Assembly (NCBI GenBank): GCA_031472005.1
Contig: PZJY01000012.1
Coordinates: 1,612,001-1,676,000 of the forward strand
DNA: 64,000 nucleotides
Origin: Tetracladium setigerum
Lineage: Eukaryota; Ascomycota; Leotiomycetes; Helotiales
Reading direction: 5' to 3'
The notes beneath the pieces were generated by a model that ran no database searches, was not told where the DNA came from, and was given only the letters and a program-made list of their open reading frames with translations. This document shows, in pieces, positions 22,307 to 32,447 of this stretch; the stretch's first letter is position 1, and each line of letters opens with the position of its first letter. Made by a program: the position numbers and the translations under genes.

Positions 22307-22973
22307 ATGGGAGGAGAAATCAAAGCAGTTCTATCCGACAAAGCCTGTGCCTTCCCCGCCGGTCTATTTCGTGAGTAGAGAGCACCCGATCCACCACACC
22401 AAGCGACAAACATTGATAAATCATCACAGACCACGCCAAAATTTACAATGGCGTTGTATATTGCGCAGGGGTAATTCAATTTCCAACTTCCAACTTCCAA
22501 ATTTCCAATTCCCAAGTTCCAATCCACATTCCCAACACTTCCCTTACCCAAGATATCTCATTTCAAACCACACGAGCGTCACTTAACACCTCACTCAGCA
22601 AGTCGGCGCCGACCCCTCAGGAACCCTCGTCTCCCAAGACGTAGGTGAACAAACAACCCAGATGTTCGCCAATATCGCCGCTAGTCTTGAGGCTTCAGGA
22701 AGCTCCTTGGGGAGAGTGTTGAAGGTTAATCTTTATCTCGTTGATAAGGCTGACTATGCAGCTATGAATGAGGTTTATGTGAAGGTATGTTGAGAATTCT
22801 GCGATGTTTGGGGGGATTCTTTGTGTGTGAGTGTGTGTGTGTGTGTGTGACAAAATGTTTGACGAGTTATGTAGAATATGCCAGATCCGAAGCCGCCGAG
22901 AGCTTGTGTTTTCGTTCAGGGGCTGCCGGGTGGTTCGAAGGTTGAGATGGAGTGTGTTGCTGCCCAGAATTAG
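22307..22973 (+). CDS. RidA/YjgF-family reactive imine deaminase
   Basis: Four exons: 22307-22370, 22430-22470, 22599-22784 and 22875-22973, giving 129 residues, the normal length. Conserved parts are NGVVYCAGQVGADPSG, QTTQMFANIAASLEASG and LYLVDKADYAAMNEVY. The active-site arginine is in PPRACVFV, and the C-terminal glutamate region is VEMECVA. RidA proteins form trimers and hydrolyse reactive enamines or imines released by PLP enzymes or oxidases to keto acids and ammonia. Located beside an amidase and oxidases, it may act on a pathway imine rather than in general housekeeping. It converges with the CYP504-type gene. The third intron holds a GT dinucleotide repeat. Confidence 0.92.
22822..22849. 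repeat. (GT)n microsatellite inside a RidA intron
   Basis: About thirteen GT units with one GA interruption, inside the 22785-22874 intron. Confidence 0.9.
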
Positions 22974-23379
22974 GAATTATGATTATTTGGAGTGACTGTT
23001 AATTAAAAATTCTAAAATTGTGATGTCAATTCGTTCATTTCATTCTAAAAAATTTCAAATCAGAAGACTTAGATATATTCGAAACACGAGTCTCTAAGAT
23101 GAGAAGCGGTATGTTCTCAAGTGTAAATGATCAGATAAATATGTATGGAGGCTTGTCTTAGAGCTTGTGCAATAGAAGAAAGCTTTTTCAAAGATCAAAT
23201 GATTGCTAAACCGAGAGAGTTCTGCCATCTGTCTCCCCTCTCCCTTTTCCAATCAAATCCCACTCACTCTCAGCAAGCTTCAGGCGTTCACTTTCAAACT
23301 ATTTTAACATCAAGTAATACGCTAGCTCAGTCATTCAACGATTTAAATCAGAGTTTTTATTATTTTACTAAACCTAAAC
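22974..23379. other. Short convergent intergenic region
   Basis: Between the RidA and CYP504-type 3' ends. AT-rich, with no gene or repeat noticed. Confidence 0.6.
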
Positions 23380-25187
23380 CTACTCCTTATAATAATCCGC
23401 GGTCCTCTCCAAAGCCTCTTCCAAAGCCTCCTGCGTAGCCCCCGTATCCCTAGGAATCAGTTTAACCTTGAAATCCCTCGGGATTGCAACCAACGCCGTC
23501 TTGAACTGATTATAATCAACATAATCAGTGTTCGGTGGCTCCGTCTCACTAGCCACGATCTTGTAGCTCGAGATGATTCGGATGAGCGCAGCGTAGAGGA
23601 GACGCTGGGCGATGATCTGACCTGAGCAAGCGCGTGCTCCGGCACCGAAACTGAGGTGTTCAAGGCCCGTGATTGATTTTTTGGTGAAGGGGACGTCCTT
23701 TTCGATGGGTTCGAGCCAGCGTTCGGGGTCGAATTTGTGGGCGTCTGCTCCGAAGTGGCCAGCGTCTGAAATTGGTTACTATGTCTCGATCAATATTCAA
23801 GGACTTTTTGGAAAGTACATACCATGGTTTCCAGCTTGTGCATTGATCAGAATCATTGTCTTTGCTGGGATGATGGCTCCGTCCCAGTTCACATCCGTGA
23901 CAGTCTTTCTCGGTAAGCTCATTGATGAAACAGTGTAGTATCGGCCCGCTTCCCTGATAATTGCGTTGAGATATGGGACTTTCTCCTCTTGATAACTGTT
24001 TGTCCATGCATCTTTAATGTTAGGATAATATCTCTTGATATCTTCATATGCTCGTTCTTGCCAAATTTGACCTTCCGGTGTTGACAAAGAGCCAATGCAA
24101 GAGGTGAGAGTTCCGGGGATGGTCTCAAACCCACCAGACACGAGGGATAAACAAATTGAACTAACTTCAACTCCGGTCAACTTCGTTTCTTGATCTTTTA
24201 AGATGGCTGCGGAAATGCATGGCTTGTCGGTTCCCTTCTTGATCATTTCTCTGACTTTGTCGAGGAGCTCATTGAGATATACGTCACGACGGTCTCTCAG
24301 TTCCTTTGAGCGCGCATTTTTCTCATTATTCGGGAGGTATCGCAAGATTGGGATGTAATCTTGGTAATTCTCAGAGGCACTGCGCAGAAGACTGATTGCT
24401 GAGCCAACGTGTAAGATTTCGCGAAGCATGGTGTCGTATACATCATCCATGCGAATACCGTAGCACAGAGTCAAGGTGGTATTCAAAGCGTATCTCTGAA
24501 TGTAAGGGCGCACGCTGATTTCGACTTCTCCGTTCTTGCTGTCACGAACCATATCTCGAATAATACAGTAACTCTCAAGATCAAACATTGGGTAGTAACT
24601 TCTCAATGCTGGCCTGCCAAGAGCGACTCCACTGGCCTTGCGCTTGTTCTTGCAACTTTGATCCCATGGAGAAGACCCGATAGTGAAGCCTTGAGTGGAA
24701 GAAATGACACCGTGGAAGGTGTACAGCTTGGGTCTATCAATCACGGCTGATTGATGCCCCACAAGCATCTTTCTGGCATCGTCAAAGGAATTGACGACAA
24801 CTGCCCTAGTGTTTCCAAGTCTAATTTGGAAGACGGAATTGCCATATCTGTGAAATGTCAGGAGCTGTGGGAAAAAAAAGGACAGGAATTGAAAGAAAAC
24901 ATACTGCTTCCACCATTTTTCGCAACTAGTAGCATGGTCTTCGCCAAGTTTCAAGAGATGTCCCACAATTGGCCATGCACCTGGAATTTCCGGGATTCCT
25001 TTGATGTGAGGAATATCGGTTGCTGTTGTAAGCTGAAGGCATGTCAATGAAGATTCAATCACCACTCGGTCATGTTTTCATATTCACATACCTTGTACAA
25101 CACCAGTATGGAAACGCATATACATCCTAGGATGACGTACTCGAGGGGTAATTCCCTAATGTAGGCTTGGATTTCTTGCAGCGGCAT
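23380..25187 (-). CDS. Cytochrome P450, CYP504-type (phenylacetate hydroxylase-like)
   Basis: Four exons on the minus strand: 25092-25187, 24905-25032, 23823-24847 and 23380-23765, giving 544 residues. It has an N-terminal membrane anchor (YVILGCICVSILVLY), then PHIKGIPEIPG, FQIRLGNTRAVVVNSFDD and DRPKLYTFHGVISSTQGFT. The I-helix is SGGFETIPGT rather than AGxDT, the ExxR region is REAGRY, then FDPERW and the heme loop FGAGARACSG. From memory this run of motifs is that of CYP504, the fungal phenylacetate 2-hydroxylase (PhacA) and 3-hydroxyphenylacetate 6-hydroxylase (PhacB) family, which feed homogentisate. I cannot tell which of the two, or whether a new substrate is used. The promoter carries CGGACAGTCCG at 25430. 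Confidence 0.9.
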
Positions 25188-26024
25188 TTCTGAAACAAAA
25201 AGTTTGGTGTCCCTGATGAAAGTGCGGTGCTGAGAATTGGTAATGCCGTATCAGGAGCAAATCCCAACTTCTTAAAGTAATCTCAAGTCGTCAGATTGGC
25301 GGAGGCACCGCACTATGACCAGGTAAAGTTTTAGTGACGTCTTGACAGATTCAGGCTGTAAAAATCCAGTCAACTTTGTTGGATAAAAGAAAGTCCTTGA
25401 TCATCATCATCAGCGTTATCTTGAGCCATCGGACAGTCCGACGGAGAGGTTTGCTGATTGGTCGGGACGTGCCGACAGATGAAAGTATCAGGGCTGGCAA
25501 GTGGTCCCTCATGCCTGATGAAAGGGAGCGGAAGAGGATGGTCTTATGCTTACTTTTCAAGGGGAATTGATTAGTTCAAATTTTTGGATTGCCGTTGGGG
25601 AAGAGGAGTAGAGGAATCCTGCACCAAATTGTGTTGGACTTTGACGATAATTTTGCCAACAGCGGGCGACGACCTCGTTTTGAAGAATCCGTTCGTGTAA
25701 TCACGAATTGACTACCTAGGTACTTTTTATGATTTGGGGAGGACAATATTGAGCTGTCTAATTTTCAAGGGAAACTAAGTCAACGAGACAAGAAATAATG
25801 GGTCAGATCAGATACAAGAATTGAATGTCAATCATGTTTCTATCTGTGTGTACCGTGTCGCTTCCAAAATGCTCAACTAAAACTCGTCTACCTGTATGCT
25901 CTCATAAATCAGCATTTCATACCACTTTTGTCCTAGAAAACTGATACGTCTCTTCAAGGGCAAGATCTCATGATTTGTACAATCTAGAAGACGTTGGTGT
26001 CAATGATCTCCCCTAGTCCTTAGA
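25188..26024. promoter_or_regulatory. CYP504-type gene promoter, right edge of the cluster
   Basis: No gene is seen. CGGACAGTCCG lies at 25430-25440 and a second inverted element, GTCGGGACGTGCCGAC, at 25461-25476. The rest is AT-rich. Confidence 0.5.
25430..25440. promoter_or_regulatory. CGG-N5-CCG palindrome (CGGACAGTCCG)
   Basis: It is the reverse complement of the site at 7644, so the two outer P450 promoters of the block carry the same 11-base sequence. It is 243 bases upstream of the CYP504-type start. Confidence 0.55.
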
Positions 26025-26419
26025 TCAATCGTCCCCTACACCCTCGCCAGTGCCAGTCAACGGCCCGGCAGGACCTAAAATTCTCCTTCCCAGCAAATCA
26101 TCCTCACTGGCCAAACTAACCATACTCTTTTGCCTCTTGAACTCACCTCTTCCTTCCCTTTGCCTCTGCTCCTCTCGCGCAATTGGTCCCTTAGTAGCTC
26201 CTCCTTCCTCCTTCTCTCCTCATCCTTCTCCTTCGCCTTCGCCATCGCCTTCCCCTTAGATTTATTCGAGATCATACTCATCTCCAAACCTTCATCCCCC
26301 GAACTTTCCGTCTTGCGTCTGTAATGGTGTTTGTTATCAATTATGGAGGCAGCACCTGGAGCACGTGGGTACGCCTCACGCTCTTCAGCTTCAGCGAAAA
26401 TGTGACCATCAAAATCCGG
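26025..26419 (-). pseudogene. Cryptic coding segment, possibly a 3' exon or a gene relic
   Basis: Read on the minus strand, an open frame starts just after a TAA at 26420-26422. It has a natural-looking composition: DFDGHIFAEAEEREAYPRAP, then KHHYRRKTESSGDEG, then a charged helix (KEKDEERRRKEELLRDQLRE). At about 26145 the sequence that looks best continues one frame over, as KRQKSMVSLASEDDLLGRR, and ends at the TGA 26025-26027. A GTGAGT donor-like sequence sits at the switch. No convincing start codon or upstream exon is visible before the ferric reductase 3' end. It may be the tail of a small intron-containing gene, or a relic with a frameshift. Function is not recognised. Confidence 0.35.
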
Positions 26420-27100
26420 TTAGCTGCAACTACTATACTGTACTACTACTACCTTGTTAATAGTCCATGGAAAACAATCTAAAGCAGGCAGGCACCTGAG
26501 TGAGTATAGTACAGTACAGTATTGTGTCTATCAGGTATATATCTCTGTTGATTCTACCTAGGTATTCTATTTATCTACCTTGTCTATCCATTCATCACTG
26601 CCACTACCACTCACTCACTCCCTCTACTCCCTTCCTACGCATCCACCTCTGCCCAGTCAAGGGGAGAGGAGGAGGTAATGATCCACAACTCAAAAAAGGC
26701 CTTGGAAAAAGAATGTACAAGGAAGAAGAAGAAAAGACAAAAGCAAAAAAGACCCGCTCGCTTGTTTTTGTTTCTGTTGTTGTTTCTGTTGTCGTTGTTG
26801 TCGTTGTTCGCAACACACACAAATGTAATCTTCAATATGAACATGGAGAAAAAGTAGTTAACAAATCATCAATCCACCCAAAGAGCAAGCCCTGCTGAGA
26901 GTGAGCGTAAGAGTGAGAGAAGAGGAGAGAAGAGAAGTAGCAAGCAACGGACTGAGACAAGTGGAAGAAAGTCTAAAAGTCATTCAAAGTCTTGTCATTT
27001 TTCTCATTCAGGAAAAGAATCCAAAAAAGAACCACAACGCTGCTTGCCACTCACTTCCCTTTCCTATTCTCTGCTCTGCTCTCTCCTTCTCTCTCGGTGA
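26420..27100. other. Low-complexity intergenic region
   Basis: Rich in CT, GA and GTT runs (GTT/GTC repeats at about 26760-26812). The frames seen are low-complexity and unsupported. It lies downstream of the ferric reductase. Confidence 0.55.
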
Positions 27101-29012
27101 TCACCATGAAAATGCCTCCTCAATAAAGTCGACATTTCCCTTAGTCTGCCTCTCCCTCACCGCAGATCTAACATCATCGCTCAACGCGCCACTTCCACAA
27201 ACACTCACACCGAGCGCACCGACCTGACTCTCCATCTCTAGATCAAGTAGAGTCTCGATATTCGGTCTGCCAGGGAACATCTGGACTGTGGAGCTGGGAG
27301 AGTGAATCTCCTTGGTGCTGCGAGGACGGCTGACGAAGAGCATGATGCGGAGGACTTCGCGACGTTGATCCATAGCGAGGATGGAGGTCATCCATGGACG
27401 AATCCATTCGAGATGCTCGGGCGATTGGATGATCCAGACCAGGACGATTTTGCGGGCGGCTACGGTGCCATTGGCGTAACCTGCGACGAGATCGCGCACG
27501 TGTGGAACTTGGTGCGTGATTCCTACGCCGCCAGCGAAAAGCATGACAGTACCATAGGAATGCATCATGTGCATGCCACCGTAAGGACCTTCGGCGAATG
27601 CGCGGGTAACAAATCGGCCCTCTGGGCTGGCTTCGGCTTTGGCGACTAGAGATTTGGTGAAGCCGGTGCGGGCGCGGATGATGTAGGACATGCTAGTCTT
27701 GCGTAAGGAGAGGATGTCTTGTCGGCCCATTGGGAGCTTCTCGTCGTCGAGGACTTCGGTTTCGGATGACCAGGCGACGGAGAATGGGTGGGATTGCCAG
27801 AGACCGACAGATGGCATGTAGAGGTAGGCATGGTGTCCAGGCTTGAAGGTCCATGGGCGAGGCATATCAACAGTTACTCGGACGGCTCCACCAGGAAGTG
27901 CTTCGACGAGTGCTCGAGAGCCCATACCATTTCTGTACAAAAGTTTGACGACTCGGAGACCTCGTTCCAATACCCAGATAGCAATAACACCGAAGAGGAG
28001 CTTGATCTCTGGTGCGGCCTCAAGGTTGAGATGCATAGCGAGACCAACAATGGAGGTGGCTGCGAGGAGGATGTGGATGATCTTGAAGGTCTCGTAGGCG
28101 GCATGACGGAAGATGGAGCTGGCTTGAATGCTGATGACCACGAAAGCAGCAGTAGCCTATATATGTTAGCAATGATGATAAGGAAGTAGCAAAGCCGAGA
28201 CTTACAATCATGCCGTAAAGCAGTGCTGGAGAAGCAAGCGATTTCCCAAGTGCTGCCCATGAAGATGCCTTGACCTTGTAGATTGAGAAGGCTAGAGTAT
28301 GCGCAAGACCTTCGAGGACAACGATTCGTCCAAACCATCGGTGAAGCAAGTTGAAAGTGTCGAAGGACATGTTCAGCCAGTTGATGAGAGGGTTGTTACG
28401 CGAGGCCATGGCGAAAAGAGGAATCTACCAATATCAGTACCAGATAGCGTCACGTAACCTATAAAAACATACCATATTGACAACGGACAAAGTTCCCGTT
28501 CTGTTTCTAATCTGACCAGCAACAGTTGCGAATGGTGCTCCGAAAGTAATACCAGATACACAAAATGCCACATTTGTAGCCAAATACAGAACCAAAAATA
28601 GCAATTGAAATCTCGTTGGAAGAGTTCCCATATTGATAGCCGCGGAAAGCTGAAATTCCCTGTTATGCCTCTTGCTAAACACGGGTGCGTATAATAGATA
28701 TTTCTTGAAATTGGCCCAGCCGAGGGTTGGAATGGCAAAGTATCGTTGTGTCTCATTGTTGAGACAGGTCAAGGTGCGCACGTATTTGATGGACTCGATG
28801 CCGACGCGCCAGATGACGAAGAATACAACCAATCCTCCACAGATGATCAAGATGAAGTTTAGGAAATCGTCATTGAGTTGGCCAGCCTTTGCTCGAGCAG
28901 CAGCTGCAGCCTTGGCGGCTGCTGCTTGTTCAGGTGTTTGCGATGCCGTGGCAGGAGCTTGCGCCGAGGCAAGGGCGGCGAGGGCGAGAAAGAGAATGGA
29001 TGTAGTAGACAT
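27101..29012 (-). CDS. Ferric-chelate reductase (FRE family)
   Basis: Three exons on the minus strand: 28473-29012, 28206-28424 and 27101-28156, giving 604 residues. An N-terminal signal peptide (LFLALAALASAQA) is followed by an alanine-rich lumenal or extracellular stretch and about seven hydrophobic helices. Heme-coordinating histidines lie in LLHRWFGR and EGLAHT, and in HILL and AMHLN. The cytosolic side has the FAD motif HPFSVAW, the NADPH pyrophosphate loop GGVGIT and the terminal VCGSGALSDDVR. FRE proteins reduce extracellular Fe(III) or Cu(II) before uptake. The introns are 48 and 49 bases. A long 3.4-kb intergenic region lies upstream. It is not obviously part of the cluster to its left. 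Confidence 0.94.
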
Positions 29013-32000
29013 GTTGATGTGTGTTTGATCGTATCGTATCGTTTCGTTTCGAGGTTCGTGATTGTAAAATGGAAGGAGGGTGATGATCGGAAGGATATGA
29101 AATGGTCAAGGGCGACTGGCGCGAGGACTCGAGATTGAATGAATGAATGTAGTGAGTTGGAGAAAAGTGGTTGACCAGCAATGAACAGAGGGGATTCGTT
29201 CTAGAGTCTCGTCATGGGGGTAGAAAGGATGGTGAGTGCCAGCAGCCGGAGAGAAGACTGAAGAGAAGAGAGGGCGAGGAGGCGTTGAGGGGAGCAAACG
29301 AGGAATGCGGTTGCGGTTGTTGTCCGTTTGGTTGTCGACCCGAAGAATTTGATGCCGAGAAGGGGGGAGGTTGAAGTGAAGTGAAGAAACAACTGGTTAG
29401 TAGTTGTGGTTGAAGAATAGAATCGAATTGAAAGGGCGAAAACGACAGACAGAACTTCCAAGCGAGTGGTAGAAGTGCGTGGTGATGTTGCGGGATACAA
29501 GTATCAATCCATGAACGAACAAACGGGACCCGTTCTGATCTGGGGTTGGAAGTTGGAAGTCTTGGACGACTGTATCACTGGGTGGACGAACGGTCGAGTG
29601 GATTCCAGCCTTGTCAAGCAGAGTTGAGGATAATAAGAATTTTAATTACGTGGCGACGGGGAGCGTTGTTTGAGACGAGGGTGGGTGTGGGACTGTGGGT
29701 GTGCCAGGGAGAGAGGAGGGAGGGTGGGTTGAGGCTGGAGATTTGGATGTCGTGTGAGTGGGGAGGAGGGAAGAATATGGCAAAAGAATGGAGTTGTCTC
29801 GGGGGAGGGACGAAGCGATCTTGAATCTTGAATTGATGAAGAGGTGAGAGAGTGTGAGAGGGGGTGAGAAGATGCGGGTGAGGTTGAGATGGACGACTGG
29901 TCGCACAGGATGGAAATTCGTGACGAGGAGGGAGAGCTCAGAGGCAGAGGCGACGAACTCTTGGCCACTCAAGGTGTGAAACTCAACAATCAATCCGATG
30001 CATAATAGACAGCTTTCATCTCAACTCTATTTGCACTTTTGCTTTCCTCTTCATCGTCTCACATTCTTATTATCGTCAATGCTTCTTCTATCTCTATTCT
30101 CTCATCCTTCCTCTCTCTTATCATTTCCATCATCACCCATCTCCATCTCAATCAAGAAGTGTAACTCCATCTCCATCCCAATGCAACAGTACTTCCTTCC
30201 CCGTCCCAAGTTCCCAACAAGCATCATATCATACCTCCGTACCTGAAATATTCTCCTTCGCCCCTCAACGACCAACCAATCCATCCATCCTTTTCATCCT
30301 CACCCCTGACCCGACCGCTGCAAGCTGCTCGACCATCCATCAGCCCGTCGTCGAAGCGTCGTCGTAGCGTCAGCACTCTAAAGCGGATCCCACCGATCGC
30401 CTGCAGGGGCCGGCGTGGCTTTATGAAACACCGGTGCTGTGGGCACTTTTGCCAATAACTTCCGATTCGAGTTCAATCCATTGGCCAAAGGAGCCAACCT
30501 CGCTCTTTTCTTGAAAAGCCATTCTTCTTTCTCCTCGCTTGTTGCCTTTTGGAAGCAGTCCATCCTGTTGGTCCAGAGATTCTCAGAGATTCCAGACCCT
30601 CCGAATACAATGCAAGAAGCAAAATCTTTGAACAAAAACTAGAAGAAACTAGTGAAAAGTGGCTTTCTCTTTCTTTCTCACACACACTCTCTCACTCACT
30701 TACACACTTATCCTAATCAATGATTGAGCGGTCTAGGAACACTACACTACTTCCGATCTGTTTGTTGAGCCTGTCTTGTACAGCAGTGCCCCTACAGTAT
30801 TACTATGCAATTGCTTTCTGTCCGAGGGACAAGACTACTACTTACTGTACAACCGTCCATGACCAAAACGAGCAAAGATAGCCATCCCTGGTCGCATGTG
30901 AAAACACCCAAGGGAAATGAGTAAATACAATAGACTCTACCTACTACTCTATTAAACACTACCTCAGAGATTTCAAATAAAGTAGCACAGTACCTACCTA
31001 CGCATCTAACCTTCAATCAACCTTTCGATAGTTCCTTGTTCCATCATCTTCTAGAGAGTCATTTTCTTTCTATCTTTCCAATCTAGAAAATTCCAGAAGA
31101 ATGATCAAAGATATCAGAATATGTAAAAAAGCGCAAAACGTCTGTCGAAATTGTGATCGTCACCATCCCATACGATCCATATTATTGTTTACTCAATCTT
31201 TACTCATTCCTTGGTAAGACGGAGGAGCTACCTACCTCTCTCCCCTTCTCGCTCTCTTCCGTCGGGGCAAGTTTGCCGAGCGATCGTCATATCCATCCAT
31301 CTACTCGAGTACGGAGTATCTCCTCTTCATCACCAGATTTCTGCTGCTCATCAAACACGTTTCAAGATGATCTTGTCATAATCTGGTCATAATCAAGGCC
31401 CTATTAAATTATTAATCTACGATCACTCTTGACCCCTTCCCCCCCGGTGGGAGTCAGTCACGTTTCAAAGCTCTCGAAACGGTGTTGCTTTTTTGATCTT
31501 GGAGATCTCATTACAGTAGATTGGAAATATTTCGGGGAATGAGAGTGAGAGAAATCGATCTGGACAATACTTGCTTTTGTTTGTTTGCTTGTTGTTTTGT
31601 TTACAACGGATATTTCCTAAATAAAACGACTTGTTGTGTCTTGAACTTTCCCTCGTATTAATCTATGTAAGATCTTACAGTACAGATAGTAAGTACCATT
31701 TCAGAATCTAATCAACAACCTCTCTTCAAAATCAAATATCAGTCAGTCAGTCCATCAAGATCTAATCTACCAATCAATCAACCCATCCATCTCAACTCAC
31801 AAACCACAACTCCTCCCCAAACAAAAAACGGCGGCGCTAATAAAACGCACACACCCCACACGCATAAAACCACCAGCGCCCAGCCTCTCCAAGTCAAGTC
31901 AGGTCAAGACGCTCCTTTCATCCAAGCATTTTTGACTGTTCGTCCTTAACACACCACACCACCACAAACCACAAAACCCAAGCTGTTTCTCATGCCTTTA

Positions 32001-32447
32001 TCGACTCGATGCATAAACAGTCACAGATTATTTTTCAGAAAAAAGGTTACCTGATCACCCTGACTTCACTGATTTTACTGACAGGTGAACTAAGGTACTC
32101 ATCCCGTCTTCCCCCCTCTCAGATCTCCGTCAGTGAGTCAATCTGTCTGTCAACGATCGGTAGATACATATGCTCTGGTCGCGTTGCCATGGTCGCATAG
32201 TCACAAACTTGGTACGTGATGTGGTACGTGTGCGAAAAACATCAACAACCACAGCACGCATGTTTCTGTTTCTATTTCTGTTTCCTGATAGTCTCGTCAA
32301 CAATTGCCGCTTTCCAGTCCCCTCGTACCCGGGCAGGCACCCGTCCACCATTTCATTCACTCATCGCATAAACGTTTCGTGTCGAGTAGCTGCTCAAGAA
32401 TTGAAGATGGGGAAAAATCGGATTAATAATCTAAAATAACCTGTTTG
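29013..32447. other. 3.4-kb intergenic region, low complexity, no supportable gene
   Basis: It contains the ferric reductase promoter and purine- or pyrimidine-skewed tracts, TCAGTCAGTC and similar short repeats near 31738, and many small overlapping frames. A minus-strand frame at 30378-30635 has a fairly natural composition but starts at a non-ATG codon and has no recognisable partner exon. Confidence 0.5.
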
